From: Hyaloperonospora brassicae
Lineage: Eukaryota; Oomycota; Peronosporomycetes; Peronosporales; Peronosporaceae
NCBI GenBank assembly: GCA_947650285.1
Contig: CANTFL010001191.1
Coordinates: 62,001-126,000 of the forward strand
Reading direction: 5' to 3'
DNA: 64,000 bases
A program made the position numbers and the translations under genes. The notes beneath the pieces are model-generated. The model was given only the letters and a program-made list of their open reading frames with translations, had not been told where the DNA came from and made no database searches. Position 1 is the stretch's first letter, and every line of letters begins with the position of its first letter. Below, piece after piece: positions 9,850 to 22,740 of this stretch.

Positions 9850-12800
9850 GCTGGGGAATGGAGGGACCGACCAACCGGCAGGTGGGTGGGTGGCTGGTGT
9901 CGTTGCAGTGGTAGTAGCAGTAGCGGTAGCAGTAGCAGTAGGAGCGATGGGTTGTAGTAATAAATGAGAGCGAGAGAGAGCGACGACACTGACACACGCA
10001 CGCGCGAGAGCGTCTCACTGATTTACGTGTACGCGATGCGGCGTGTACGAGACTGAAGAGTCGACGCCGAGCGACTTTGGTTGCTCCATACGCGGCGGCG
10101 AGTACCGTCGCTGGTCGTTTTTTCATTAGCAGCGGTCGATGGATAGGACGGAGCGCGTAAGCAACAGGATTTTCCGACGTCCCTCAACGCGCTCGAGCAT
10201 CTTTTCATCGCGCTTAGAGGAACAGCAGCGCACGAATCGATCGGAGCAGCTGTCGTCGTCGCGCAACACGGCGGACGTACGGCACGTCTGGAGCCTTCGG
10301 TGCTTGTCGCTCGTGGCGGCATCACGCGACACGACAGTGAAAGAGAGCGATGGACTGCGCTGTGCTTTTTCGGCGTGCAGCCAGTCGTCTCTCTCTCACT
10401 CTCTGTCAGTCTATCTCGCTGTCTGTCTGGCTTGGCATGCCTCGACGCTTCTGGCGAGATGGGCTCGCGTTCAGACAGATGCAAAGGCGTTTGCCGCCAC
10501 GAAAGCGTCGCACGTACAGTTTACAGAAGCCGCGATGCACGTGAGCATGGACTGGATGACTGGACAAAGGGATGGACGTGTGGATGGACGTGTGGGTGTC
10601 AGGACATCACGTCGATAGGACTATCGGGCCGTCGAGGACGCCTAAGGCGTCCAACCGCTCACACAGCGCGGGATAGGCAGGCGTGGATATGCCTCGCAGG
10701 CAGTGCGCCGTGCTCTTCGTTTCTGTGCTCAGGGCGCTTACCCGACCACAGTCGTCTCGACTGCAAGTTGTTGCAGCAGACCGCCTGGCTGCAGCGAGAC
10801 GCGGGCGACGAAGTGCTCTGCGTCATAGGCTGTAGGTCCTGCACGCCCAAAGGGCGAAGATATTCGGACGTCGGCGTCAGGGGCGAGCCGAACTTATCGG
10901 CAGTTCCTGTGGCGTCGGCCTATCTGTTTGTGAGTCACGCTGAGACATATCGCGTTTGACACAGGCGATACGCGATATGCGGTGGGAAGGTCCCATCCCA
11001 GCAGGAGGCGACTGTGGCTGTGTGTACGACACCGCTTCCTGCGGGCCCGAACGTGGCGAAGCTGTGAGCTATAGCCGGTATGCGTGAGGTCACAGATTGA
11101 ACTTCGCAGCAGCTACTTTCTGTGCGCAAGGGTGTTTGTGTGTCGACAAGATCATCTGCGTCTCTCTTCTCCCCGCAATGTCAGCAGCACCAACGAGTTG
11201 CTTCCTCACTCAACGAATACGACGACACGCTGCTTAGCACACTCATGACACACAAGCCGTTCGCCGGCTGCCAACCCCAGCCATGCAAAATGGGTTCATC
11301 CGTATCTTCCACCTGACTCCGTTCTCAGGACTATCTTACTTCGAGCAAATGGCGAGCTCAGCGTGTGGTCTTCGGTCGTAGTGTGCCTGCAAAAGAAAGC
11401 GAAGGAGCGACTCGGGATCGACTGCAGCGGACAGAGAGCTCCGTTCGTTCGTTTTGTGCACAGCATGTCTCTATCGACGATCGTGACTTTGCATGGAAAG
11501 ACGTGCGGTGCCAGAACAACGACAAAAGCACAGCGTACCCGCTTTTTGCTGCGCGAGTACGTATCCCGTGCCACTCACTGCATCGAGAAGAGTCACGTTA
11601 TCTGACCTGTGGCACAATTGATGTCAGTAGAACGATGAAGCGTTTTTGCGTTGGTTCGGGACCAAGGCCGTCTCCTACTCTGTCATACTTCCACCGCACC
11701 CGTCGGTCCAGCGACCACATCACGAAAGGTGACGACGCGCCGTAGATGGCTACCGACAGATTCGATATCGTCGCTTCGCTGCGTTCTGAATGCACTCAGC
11801 TCCACGAGCAAATCTCGTAATCATATTGTAACATCGTTGCTCCGCACACTGTTGCATCATCGCACCTGAATGAGCACGTTGGATTACCGTCACATAGCGC
11901 GCCGGATCGGAGTGCTTCCGCCAGCTTTTGGGCACCACAATACTACCGATTTTGCAGCAGCAGCAGCAGCAGCAAAGGCCGGAGAGAAGACACCATCTCT
12001 GGCGCCCGACAGACATCGACGGCGGACAGATCGAGTAAATGAGTAAACGCGTGCGTAGTGGACGACGTCTCTTTTCAGTCAGTTTTGTTTCACCCGAGGC
12101 GATCCAACAACGAAAACTGTTACAGCCCTGAGCTGCGCATCTACGATTTGAGAAGTCGAAAGTTCGAGCGAGGCTATCGCCCGAGTCTGTACATACACGC
12201 CACATGCTGTGTGCGTCTCTAGTCTATCCATGTCATCATTAGGCTATCTGCAATGCACTATCGTATTGCAATCAATGATTTGCATTGGCACGGAGCTCTC
12301 CCCTGTCATCGTATCCATGTTGCACGCTTTCGAGTGATGAGCCCGAGTGCTTTTGACATCAGCAGCATGTGATGGACACCCACGCACATCTACGGTTGAC
12401 AGTGCCTTCGGTCAAGAGGTCCGTAGATGATCGTAGGTGACAACCAAAGTACGGGTCCTATCCCAGTAATGTCAATGGAAGTACCGAAGCTGTCGGAAGA
12501 TGCTCATAAAATGCTCCCCGAAACGCTGAGTCTATCCATCTCACGCTGTACGTTGGACGACGCACAGTATTCACGCGTGGTCGTACATCGGTGCAATGCC
12601 CATGTACCGTAAAGATGCATGCTTGCAGGTGGGATGGAAGCTATCGCGGACGGCGTTACAGCCGATCGTGTCATAGAATGCAGTTGACTTAAATGTATCG
12701 ATGCAAGGCTTTCCACGTGTCAACACTTTTACTCACACTCATAGCGTCAACGAGTGGGGACACTCGGCTGCCGGTGCCGAGCGTTCCGAGCTTTGCTTCT

Positions 12801-13542
12801 GTCGCACAGTAAGGGTGCTATCCGTGCAACTTGTCGCAATGTAACTAGCTCGTTATAACAAGCTTGACGAAGAGAGGGCGATCTTACAAACTGCGTCGAC
12901 TCGCGCTGCCTTCATTGCAACACCTCAACGATCGAGCCGGGCGAGTTGGTAGTCATGTCGCGCATTCGCTATCGATTTCTTATCACATTGACCCTGCGTT
13001 TCTTGAACACACGACCCGTCGACACAACCGACAACTCTCCAAGAGATAGTGTTTACGGGATACATTGTTCTGTTGCATGTCTTCCTCTAGTGCGGTAGCG
13101 TGGACGGCCGCTGTGATCCATTGAGCCCATGCGCGTGGTGCCAACTATATGAGTTGTCGTCGTCGTACATGTCGATGCGCTTGACGCTTGGAAGAAGGCG
13201 CGCACCAGCACAAGTATGCAGACCGAGTGCAAACAGTATGGCTATACCGACGCTCTGTTGAGAGTAAGGCACAGGTCTACTGACGAGGCACGATATGTTT
13301 CGTACTACTTATATCTACAGCAAAGACGATGATCATTATTGCCTGTTACGTCAAACAAACACACGTCACGGTTGTCAGTTGCTTCGGAAGGGGTTACGGT
13401 GGAAGAAGCTTATTCAGTTGTGGAGGTGCGCTAAACGATATCGATATTAGAGTCGCTTTATACAGCACTTTATCTCTCCAGTTGTTCGCTCGTTCCCACG
13501 CTCGTAAACAGGCCCATTTTCTGGGCTCCCCTGGCGTCGCTT
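9850..13542. other. intergenic, 3.7 kb without a confident gene
   Basis: Many overlapping open frames occur on both strands, but none has a recognisable domain, a clear ATG and consistent codon use. There is a GTAGCA-type repeat at 9909-9946 and a CAG repeat at 11955-11974. A hydrophobic, signal-like minus-strand frame at 13087-13272 has no ATG. Decayed genes cannot be excluded. Confidence 0.4.
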
Positions 13543-13800
13543 TTATTGTGTCCTTATTTCAGCCGATCCGAACTTGACCAGGTCTGTGTAAATTACTTCC
13601 AGCAAACTTATCCTTTGAACAACGACGCCGCCCTCGAGATGCTTTGCCTTGCCCGAACACGCCATCGCCTCTTTCTGCAGCGTCAGCACCTCTATTCCTG
13701 TAACAAGACAGCAAGCGCCATGCAATGTACATCTCACGGAACGACTTTGAATGCCAGTGGTGCAATAGCAGGAAGCACCGAGTTCAGGTACGGCTGTCAC
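13543..13800 (-). pseudogene. possible decayed third FYVE-type paralogue, C-terminal fragment
   Basis: A minus-strand frame reads GIEVLTLQKEAMACSGKAKHLEGGVVV. This can be aligned with the C-termini of the two intact paralogues, which have EVLQKEMLFCLECLLEAK and EVVQKSLLFCLECLLEAK. The plus-strand nucleotides ctctttctgcagc are also shared with paralogue 1 at the same place. The rest of the domain is missing or frameshifted. Same strand and cluster support a relic, but the match is short. Confidence 0.3.
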
Positions 13801-13998
13801 GTCGGAGTGTGTCTGCTATAACAAATCGAAAGCGATGCTCAGGGGTCGTATCTGTCATTCATGACAAACTGACGTCGAAGGATTTTCAGGGCATCAGGAC
13901 TTTGTCGCACAGGACACCAAGCAGCGACGGACCATACATCGAGCAATTACAGTGCCGCAGCAGCTTTGGCAGCAGGGATTTGTGTGATATCCGGGTGT

Positions 13999-14576
13999 AT
14001 GGCGGAGCAGACTTCGACGGCTTGTGCCTCTACGAAAGGACCCCCCGACGACGACCCGTTTGAGAAAGCCAAGAAAAAAGTACAGGAGGTATCGAACATT
14101 GCAATTGCACAGCTTGGGGCACTGGTTCCAGATGAGTGGGACCACTTGAAAAAGCGCGTGAATGAGGTCTCGGCTTCTGGAAAAGCTGGCCAAGTCTCAT
14201 GGGGCTGTTGTACGGGCCTGTGTGCCGGGTTCGCACTGAAAAAGGCGTCCAAAGTAGGCGCAGTGGCCATTGGCGCGCTCCTTGGTTTATTGTATGGTGC
14301 GTGCTCTTTGGGGTACGTGAACGTGGACGCGGAGAAGCTCGGACGAGACTTTCGACGGTATCTGGACATCCATCAGGTACGCGATCGTCAATGTGTTGTG
14401 CGAACAGCAGGACAGCAGGAGAGGCATTTCACTTAATTTACTATTTGTAGGGCGGCGGAGTTGATACGAAGGACGTGGACGCCATGTACAAGTCAGTCAT
14501 GAAGGTGCTGCACTCGAACTTGCCAGCTGGTAGCAGCTTTGCTGTGGGCTTCGTACTAGGCTTTCGCTCAGGATAA
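13999..14576 (+). CDS. FUN14-domain protein, two exons
   Basis: Exon 1 is 13999-14376 and exon 2 is 14451-14576. The 74-nt intron begins GTACGC and ends TTGTAG, and splicing keeps the frame (phase 0, after ...DIHQ). The predicted protein has 167 residues. The middle shows the glycine-rich, small-residue membrane pattern of FUN14 proteins (GLCAGFALKKASKVGAVAIG and the following GYVNVD), and exon 2 ends in SSFAVGFVLGFRSG, typical of the family's second membrane segment and end. FUN14 proteins are outer mitochondrial membrane proteins; the animal member FUNDC1 is a mitophagy receptor. Whether this one has that role is inference. The ATG at 13999 is chosen because the frame upstream has only a TTG; a further 5' exon is possible. 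No LC3-interacting motif is obvious. Confidence 0.8.
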
Positions 14577-15170
14577 GACCGACGCGCATAGTTGAGCTCG
14601 TGTGAGTGTTGAGCTTTTTGCCAAGAACACAATGGCGTGCGCTTTGCATGTTCATGTATCATGCACGCCACCTCTGTGTGCTCGCTTTGCATGGTCTTGT
14701 GCGTCGGTAGGACCTGTCTACTCTGTTCAATGCTTAGCTCGCATTGACGACAGCGAGACAGTTCGAATGGATACGTATGGTGCCATATCACGGAACCAAA
14801 CATGTTTTGTTGATTGGGGGTACGCGACAATGGGCCTCGCGTTTCTCTTCCGAGCTCTTGGATTCCTTCTTCTCAGCGTAGTGCATCGTTACAAAAACAA
14901 CTGCGGCAGCAACGTCACGAGTCTCTTGATATGGGGGCAAAAATATAAGAGCGAGTACAAATGGTATCGCAACACGTAAACAACCATGGCCATCTCCATG
15001 TCACTTGGACCTCGGTGTCGCACAACACACACTAGGCAAGCGTGCGACACACGTAGATTGTATGAACATTACCAAGCAAAACAGACGCAGCACTACTGCT
15101 GCAATTATCAGACACAAGCGCTCGTCCGATTGAATCCATGCGTCTAGTATCCACATCCATCCGCTCGGCT
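14577..15170. other. spacer with possible membrane-protein remnant
   Basis: A plus-strand frame at 14602-14979 contains one strongly hydrophobic stretch around 14830-14890 followed by a basic tail ending in KYKSEYKWYRNT. It could be the C-terminal remnant of a transporter, but there is no diagnostic motif. The spacer lies between two convergent genes, the FUN14 gene and the TRP-like gene, so 3' untranslated sequence is also expected here. Confidence 0.3.
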
Positions 15171-18100
15171 CTATAGGTCAACCTCATTAGTGCGGTGTTG
15201 GTTCTCGCGCCGCACCGTAGTGTGAGTGCGCTGCATACCGTGCCTGTTGCTGCTCTCTTGCGGGTGAGCCAGGTCCTGCAGTCGGTTGCCGTGGGTGTGA
15301 TTAACGTTAGACGGGGTCTCCTGTGCTTGGACACGACGATCCTGCATCTTCGGAGTGGGGTCGGTCTCCAAGATAGCAAGCGAGTTGCCGCGGTCCTGAT
15401 TCGTATTGTTGCCATAGTACTGCGGCTCAGTACTGCCCAGAGCAAAGAAAGCCTCGGATCCCTCACGGGCGTTCGTGGTCTGCAACGTGACCGTCTTGTT
15501 GTCTGCGCCGTCTCGCTTGAGCTTCCACGTACGATAGAAGATGTACACCTGACGAATCATGAGGCATACTAGCACCAGCACCTGCAAGCCGACAATTGCA
15601 AACGCCACACCCTCACGCAGGTCATCTGGAATGCTCTGGGTGAAGCTCGTAGCACTCGACAGGAGGAAAAAACTCAGAAACAGCGCCGAGATCTTGATGA
15701 TAATGACAAAACTCGACGTCTTTTGCACGAATGCAGTCGGGTACGGCTGCTTGATTTCCAGGTACAGCAAAAACGCAATGTGGAGTGCAATGAGGACAAT
15801 AATTTGCCACAGGCCCTGGATCCAGACCATACCCGTGGTCATACCACAGAGCAGTGCGAGAAGAAGCTTCGGTGCAAAGAAGAAACGGCCCTCGAAGCTG
15901 TGCTCGTCGTACAGCGGTCCATACCGGTTGTGGAATTTCTTGTCAAAATGGTCCTTCGTGCCCAAGTCACGCAGTTCGTCTTCGTTGTTCTTAATGACGA
16001 TCACGCCGTAGAGAATCGTGCCAAACGCCAGGCCCAGCAGCGTAAGAATCGCTAGAAAGAAGCTCACGTCCATCGAGCCTTGATCGATGCAGTAGCAGAT
16101 CTGGTACATTGCAGTAGCGCCAATGACGTACTCGGATAGAATCAAAATCATCATCAACACGCCAATGGCTTTGTCGAGCCACTTGCGGCTAAAGCTCACA
16201 AAGTCGTCGACAACAAAGTAGCACGCGCTCATGGCGACAGCGTACAGGCCAAAGACAATGCCCACCATGCACGCAATGCCCGCGGCCGCCACGTAGAACA
16301 ACATGTCGGGCTCCACACCAATCAAAAACGCATAGCGCTCCATCCCTTGGACACTCGAGCCCGCTGCCGCAGATGACCCCGAGCCGAAGCTCGCGCTGCC
16401 CCCCAGCACTCGTACTCCCGGTCACCAACCGGCGCCGCGTAGCTGTCACGTCGTCCGAGCCCGCGCCCCTGTCGTCCGACGCCGTGTGGTTCTTCGTCGA
16501 CCGGCCAAACGGCAAAAACGTAAACGTCGCGGGCGCCATTTGTTTGCCCATGTTTTCCATGAAACGCGGCCGCGCGTCGACGTTCATTTGGCTCAGCATG
16601 ACGGAAAACTGGCAAATGTCGACGGCCGCCATCGTGATGCCGATGCTGGCGGCGGCCGAGACGCCCGAGGCCACGCCGGCCGACGTGCCGCCGACAAGGC
16701 CACTGGCGACCGACATGACGCCGCCGGCCACGACCGACACGGTCGCGGCACTGCCGCCAATGGCCGTCGAGGTGATCCCGGCCTTGTCCATCGGGCTCTT
16801 CTTCGTCCCGTCGGGCCAGTGGTGCGCGTCTTCCAGGCCCTTGTTCACCGGCAGTGCGTACTGCGCGTTCGAGTTCATCGAGGGACCGGCCGTTGCGTCC
16901 CCAGCGGGCGGCATGAACGCCATTGCGCTCGCACATTGGCACGAGCTGAACGACGAGTCGTCTTCGTAGTCGCACTCGGTCGTAGCAGCGAACGTCAAGT
17001 TGCCGAACGGCTGCGCGACGGCCGTCGCGACAGCAGTCGCCGCGCGGGTCCCGCCGAGCTGCAGCAGCGCAATAAAGTCCAAGTTGGCGTACACGGGCGA
17101 GTTGAGGCCGTCGTCGGCCGCGTAGTCCCACTCGCCGCGCTCGGGCGAACAGGCGGGGAAGCGGCAGACCGACATGCACGTGGCGAGGTCGGCGATCTCC
17201 GTGCCGGACGACGTCCCCGAGTAGATGAGGCACTCGGCCGCTTGGGCCGCTTGAACCACGTCGAGCTCTGTGCCGTGGCACGTGAGACCCATCTTGCTCC
17301 AGGCGCTGTAGAACGTCGTGTCGCAGCTGAACTCGAGCACAGCAGCGGTCGTCGCTTGGGGGCCGCTTTCGGTGGTCGGCAACCGATCCGCTTCGTCTTT
17401 GCCATTCGTAACGTTGCCGGCCGTCGCGTTGGCCGGTGTCGACGACGACGCGTTGAGCGCCGGCGGCAGCGACAGCGCAGCAGACCCGTCGTCGGTCGCC
17501 CGCGGGGGGACCGCGGGCGGCTGATTCACTCGGACGGCTTCGGACGGACGCGACGGCGTCGCGGCTGCTGGTGCTATTGGCGGCGGACGGGGCGGCGACG
17601 GCGGTGTGGGTGCAGTCGTCGGGGCTTCGGGCGGCGGCGGCTCGTCCGTGTCGGTCGACAACGGCTCGTCCGGCGTTGTTGACGTCGTTGTTGTTGGGGG
17701 CGTTGACGACTCGGTCGCTGGCTCGCTGCTGTCTTCGGTCAGGAGGCGGCGGCCGGTTGCCGGTGTCGTTGGAGGTGCAGGCGCTGGCGTCGAACTGGGC
17801 GTCGAGCTGTTGCTGATCGAAGGCGGCGGCTTTGGTGCGCCATTATCCACGGGCGGCGGCGTCGGGTCGATCGGGCGGGACGGCGGCGACGGCGTGCTCG
17901 ACGGTCGCCTGGTACTGGCTGGCGGCACGGGTGGCGTAGCAGGTGGCGGCCCTGCAGGAGCCGTCGGCGAGAGCGGCTCGGACGTGTTGGACGACGACCC
18001 GCGCGCATCGGGCGCGTGCGCGGTCGACTTGCTGTCCGTCTCGGGCGAGGGGCGGACGCTCGCCGCCGACGACGTCGAGGGCCGGTCGGACGTCTCGCCG

Positions 18101-18489
18101 CCAGAGTCGAGCGGCGGGCCGCCATCGCCGTCGTCTTCGGCACTTCCAGAAGCAGACACAGACCCCTTGTCGTCGTTGTTGTCGTCGTCGTTGTCGTTGA
18201 AGTTGCCGTTGAAGTTGCCCTTGCCGTTGCTGTTGCCGCTGGCGTTGCCGTTGTCGTCGCTGTCGCTGGCACCGGAGGCCGAAATTTGGGTGGCGACTCC
18301 GCTTGGGGCGTTCGAAGCTGTTGGCATCAAGTAGCGGAAGACGCACGTCACGGCCCCTTCAGTAGGTGCTGTGTTTCCATACTCGCCGCTACGAGAGGCA
18401 GACGACGACAAGAGAGGCGGCGTCGGGGCCGCCGTCTGTGCTGTGGCGACACCGAGCGCCACCGCGACAAGAAGAGCTGCTGAATACAT
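15171..18489 (-). pseudogene. TRP/Flc-like multi-pass membrane protein gene with one frameshift
   Basis: Two long minus-strand frames overlap and together make one protein of about 1100 residues. The N-terminal frame starts at ATG 18489 with a signal peptide (MYSAALLVAVALGVATA). A long extracellular Ser/Thr/Pro/Asn/Asp low-complexity region and a domain with paired cysteines follow. The second frame carries about eight or nine membrane segments, including the stretch around RYGPLYDEHSFEGRFFF and a later IKQPYP, the pattern of the fungal TRP/Flc (calcium or flavin carrier) family. The frame changes at a run of six C on the plus strand (16399-16404); the total length is one base too long for a single frame. 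The change could be a real inactivating indel, a population variant or a base-calling error. No plausible intron spans the site. The cytosolic tail is Asn/Gln/Thr-rich and polar. Confidence 0.7.
16399..16404. other. C6 homopolymer at the frame change
   Basis: The run CCCCCC on the plus strand (GGGGGG on the coding strand) is where the reading frame passes from the extracellular part to the membrane part of the TRP-like gene. Both sides read as good protein, so the disruption is confined to this place. Confidence 0.6.
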
Positions 18490-18776
18490 AAGCACGTGTC
18501 TGTGATACCTACCGACACAGGGAGAGGTGGAGCAAGCGACCGTAGCGACTGGGGGTGGCGAGCGCAAGGTGAGGCTTGGAGGTCGCGGGAGACTCGACGG
18601 TCGAGATTGCACGTGTCCTGTCGCTTTTCAGCCAAAGAGCGCGCCACAACTCCCGGCTTTATTTTGCTATCAGTTTGCCGTCGCTTTTGCTTCTGCTGCT
18701 GCTGCTGCTGTCGATGCGTTCGTTTGTGTGCCTTCGTCTTTTCTCTTGTCTGCCTTGGCGATCGTCAGACGGAACG

Positions 18777-18807
<31 letters not shown>

Positions 18808-20668
18808 CCAGTGTCGATACAGGGGAAAGCGCTCGAAAGCTTCTCTATTGAGAACGTTAACGACCGTTAAAGTTGAAAGTACAGCCGCGGTTTACAAATT
18901 GACGCGGCAGCGAATCCCTCGTCTCGTGCGGATGCGCTGCCGTATTCTCTTGTCGGCCGTCTGTGTTGTCTGGTCCTTTTGCTTGATTCGCCCTAAATAT
19001 CTTCTGTCTCTCTGCGCATTGAGCGCAATCGGCCATACCGATTACATAGCATTTGTGAAATAAAGCGTTGCGCGAAATAGACCGCGTCGGGCAGGCGCTG
19101 CGGTCCGTCGATCGCTTTATTTAAAGGAGTCAGAGCGATGGTCGTCACTTCACGCTCGGATGCCGAACGACCGCGGCAATGTCCTTTTTTCGCTGGACTC
19201 GGGGGTAGGGTAGGTCAGTCGCGAGCCCAGAAAGCATCTGTCGGCATCTGTTTTTCCCACGACAGCACAACAACTCTCGGGGCACGTAAGTCCCCACTCG
19301 TACGTCGTCTGGAGCACCAAACGGATGACGAGGAGAGCGATTCGATTGTTCTGCTGTAATTTGAGCGACTGCAACATGCGTCTTATTCTCTTTATCGATC
19401 CATCGATCTGCGTGCGCGTTCCCGCGTCAACTTCTCTCTCCTCGACTCCCTTCCGTAGTGTCGAGTGGATCTGCTAGAAACGAGTATTTCCGTAGAACTT
19501 TAGACTTGTGTCCTAAATCAGTACGCAACAATGACAGCCAAGTGTTTATTCCAAGTCGCCAGTTTCGTTCTCGCGCGTCGCATGGTCGCAAGTGGTCGTG
19601 TCTCTCCCGTTTCTCCTTACTTAGAGTTATGATTTAAGCAGATACTGTGCATGTGCTTTGTTTCTCTTCGCTTCATCGCATCGTGCGCATCGTGCAGCCG
19701 GTCGTTAAGTGTGACGTGCCTGCCCGACTCAACCTCCTTGTCAATGGCAGCGATGAAAGACGCAAGGACGGCCCAATAGCTCCATAGGCATAGTATAGAG
19801 TCCTGCGCATTCTACTTCTTTTATCGGTCGACGATCCTCTTTGCAATAAAAAAGTCATAGAAGAACACGCGTAAATTGTCTGAGACTTCATCATACTCGT
19901 CACAACGTTCCACGAGTCAGCCAATGCAAACTATGGGGCTTGAGGACGTGGTAGTTGAGAACACATACTTGAGGAGTGAGCGCCTCATTGAAAGCAAGTT
20001 GACCGCAACGTAGAAGTTGAAACCCGCATGAGATTCGATAGAATTTACAAGGTACTGACTGTCCGTGCAATGCATCTACATATGAACATGTGTATGATAT
20101 TGGTATTGAGAAATGCAGGTCGCGACAATGCAGCGCTGGACACTTGCGGCACTCACGGAATGTCAAGAGGTCTGTACTCGTATAGCCATCGAGCTCATGA
20201 GGCGATTCAGCTGGAAAGATAGCATTGGGTATACACCAACCAGTGTAGCAGAATGGTCGAACACAGCACCTTGCAGTCGCAGTGCGTGTGTAGACGCGAT
20301 GTTGCTAATTGCAAGCAATACCGAATACGTGTAGTTTGAAGTTAGGACTGACCTCGCAACCGGATGAATCCGAGAGTACCAACACGATGTTTACATGTGA
20401 AAGTGAATGAAATCTCCGCGTTGGTTGGCACCAGCTGTCGGCACAAGTTTTGTGCTAAAATTCAAAATTGAGCGGCGACTTTTCTACTTCCACATGCGCC
20501 GCGATATCGTTCTTTTGACATGACCGACGTGAAGCATGCTGCTCTAAGTGAGAAGCACATCAACCTCGATAGACGCGTGGCGAAGCACAGAAATGGGACA
20601 GGGAGGAACTGGAACGATCGATACCCGTGGGCGGGCGTCACAGTAGATCGCCGGAGACCGGTCAATAT
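18490..20668. other. intergenic, promoter side of TRP-like gene, microsatellites
   Basis: A CTG repeat (18692-18710) and a GA repeat (18776-18799) lie upstream of the TRP-like gene start and may belong to its 5' region. From about 18900 to 20668 I see no gene: frames are short and GC content falls towards the retrotransposon nest. Confidence 0.45.
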
Positions 20669-21135
20669 TGAAATGGAGTGAGCCCGTTTCTTGCAATTGA
20701 CACCACGCTGGGTCAATTAGAATATTATCGTAATTGGTAATTTCCTACAATATTTACCTTGCTAAGTAAGTGTTGAAGGGATATTTACTCTTCAGGTGCT
20801 ACTAGTCAGCAACGCTTCACTCATAAGTTGATACAGTCCATGATGCCGATTAAATAAGCCACCATCGTTGCTAGACGCACGTGATGAAGGGTAAGCGCGT
20901 CGCTACATTCGAAGTTTCTAGTTCAATATCCTAAAAGTACAATAAAAAGATATTTTATTAGAGAACGTAACTAAAAATATACAGCTTTGCTTTTCCTTCT
21001 TCTTAGCGTGTTCATTTAGAAGATAAGCCTTCCTCTACACGTGCAATGTAAACGAGGATTCGAGACACTAGCCTACCAATGTGTCAGTGCAGGGTACGTG
21101 TACTGTGTAAGTAGAAGCACCGGTATCCCGTTATA
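20669..21135 (+). repeat. 5' LTR of element A
   Basis: The segment begins TGAAATGGAGTGAG, aligning with the 3' LTR start TGTAATGGGGTGAG at 47320, and ends CCCGTTATA. It is directly followed by a primer-site-like sequence. The shared CTCATAAGTTGATA block occurs in both LTRs. The two LTRs are strongly diverged, showing an old insertion. Confidence 0.6.
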
Positions 21136-21156
21136 CTTGGCAGCACTTTGTGCTCC
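21136..21156 (+). other. primer binding site of element A
   Basis: Directly after the LTR the sequence reads CTTGGCAGCACTTTGTGCTCC, a slightly decayed version of CCTGGTAGCACTTTGTAGTCC found at the same place in element D. It should pair with a tRNA whose 3' end is close to GTGCTACCA. Confidence 0.6.
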
Positions 21157-21192
21157 ATCTAACGACCGCGTACATTCTATTTAACACAAATA

Positions 21193-22400
21193 TGTTGGAT
21201 GAAGAATACGATAGTTTTACATCACACGTAAAAGCTTCATTTATTTGATTGACATCAAATGGGCTGCATCAAGTGTATCACTTCTGCCGTTGGCGGACCT
21301 TCATCACCTCCATATTGCTCATTTTAAAGGAGGTGCGCAACTTGCTGCGATCGCCAAGTTTATCCAGCATGAACTTTACGCGAGCGAAACTTAAACTGTG
21401 ATTCACCAGTAAGGCTCTTAACACGCAGATCTGGTGAGAGAACGGGGTGATCAACACTTCGATATTTTGGGAAAGCAGCAAGATCAGTCTGCGGATACCG
21501 GGTCGTATTACGTGCGCCGTTCCGAAAGCTTGAGGATATATATCTCCCATACCGGATATTAGAAAAGTTCCCCAGTTGAGGTAAAGTGTCGAGTTAAAAA
21601 AAGACATAAGGGCTAGTCGTAGTACCGACGAAGAGATGACGATAACATGATTAAGCCAAACCTTGCCAGACGTTTCAACGATCGGACCTTAAAGCTCAAG
21701 CTTCACGACCCATATGCGTTTGGATCGTCAAAGCACTTCGAAAACCGGCTCAGATAGACGTTCAAGCCGTCAAGTATTGGACTCAGGGCTCCATACGAGT
21801 TGTTGGAATTCAGACAGTGTAAGCGTAACGCGCACGCTCGAAATCAGCACGCATACCACCTTACGAGTTGCATCAAGGAATACACGACTCATGAACACTT
21901 GTTGATAACGATGTTGATGTAGCGTTTGCGGACGGTACCGCCAAGATCGATCTGTTCCGCCTATAATTGAATATGTTAGAGAATTTATCCGTGGCGGAAC
22001 AGGAGTACGTCAGCCTGAGTCAGGATCACGCCAACTCGGTATCCTGTCGGATTCCAAGACGATGGAGGCCTAGAACCGATGGACCTTGCCTACGTGGAGA
22101 TCAAAAGAATTCGCTCTTTAATAAACAAACAATTACAGAAATGAATTCGATGTAAAAAGATAGGGGCCTACGCCTAGAATATAGTGCCCCGAATCCAGCG
22201 CTACGTACAACAGTATGTAACGACCGTCAGAAGTTTATGAGACGTCGGTCCATTATTGTTGCAAAGTCGAAGCGTGGATGATCGACAAAAACGATCGGAG
22301 TCAGTAGAGCAGCGCAACCTTCTGTTCCAGACATCAAGATAATCTACAGGCCTCATGATGAATATTTCTGCCGATACGCACTATATGCATGAGACTGCCC
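21193..22400 (+). pseudogene. gag of element A, degenerate
   Basis: The start ATGTTGGATGAAGAA matches the MLDEE start of D gag. Further on, AAIAKFIQHEL corresponds to AAIAKFIKNEL in D. The frame breaks repeatedly and the CCHC zinc knuckle could not be found. The downstream boundary is approximate. Confidence 0.55.
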
Positions 22401-22444
22401 CTAGCGGTGCGGTGTTCATCATAATCTCGAAGATCGAAGTTACA

Positions 22445-22740
22445 AAAATGTTCTGATTCATGCCCTGGCTGACTGCGGAGTGTCAAAAAGATTTGTTTGA
22501 CGGCAGTCACTAGAGGGTCGTAGTCTCGCGTTTGTTGAGCGCGAGACCCCTCTTACGAGAATTACGGTGTGCCTTGCAATAGAAGCATGCGCAACAGTGA
22601 AGAAACGTGTAAAGGGAATCCGCTGCACGTTTGAACATGGATAGTACGATGATAGTTTTAATTTACTGAATTCGGATGGCAAATTTGATGTTATCTTGGT
22701 TTACCATGGATCATTACGTACGAGCCACGTACAAACTGAC
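22445..22740 (+). pseudogene. retropepsin-like protease of element A, degenerate
   Basis: In the plus frame the sequence reads ALADCGVSKRFV, then RQSLEGRSL, FVERETPL and GKFDVIL, collinear with D's ALVDCGAPNNFV, RQSLEGRRL, FVERDIPL and DRFDVIL. The D-C-G active-site triad is thus still visible, but in-frame stops make the copy non-functional. Confidence 0.6.

Noticed and set aside
10300..10959. A 219-codon plus-strand frame
   Set aside because: No ATG at its start, no domain, low-complexity Ser/Leu section from a TCTC tract; other frames are similar in length.
13087..13272. Signal-peptide-like minus-strand frame
   Set aside because: The first codon is GTG and there is no in-frame ATG before the next upstream stop; too short to call an effector.
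16375..16404. A 30-nt GT-AG intron to explain the TRP-like frame change
   Set aside because: Too short for any spliceosomal intron known in oomycetes; a one-base indel is simpler.
16486..17682. A 398-codon plus-strand frame
   Set aside because: Opposite the low-complexity part of the TRP-like gene; Arg-rich repetitive shadow without any domain.
17606..18334. A Gly/Val/Ser-rich plus-strand frame
   Set aside because: Mirror of the Ser/Thr/Pro-rich coding repeats on the other strand.
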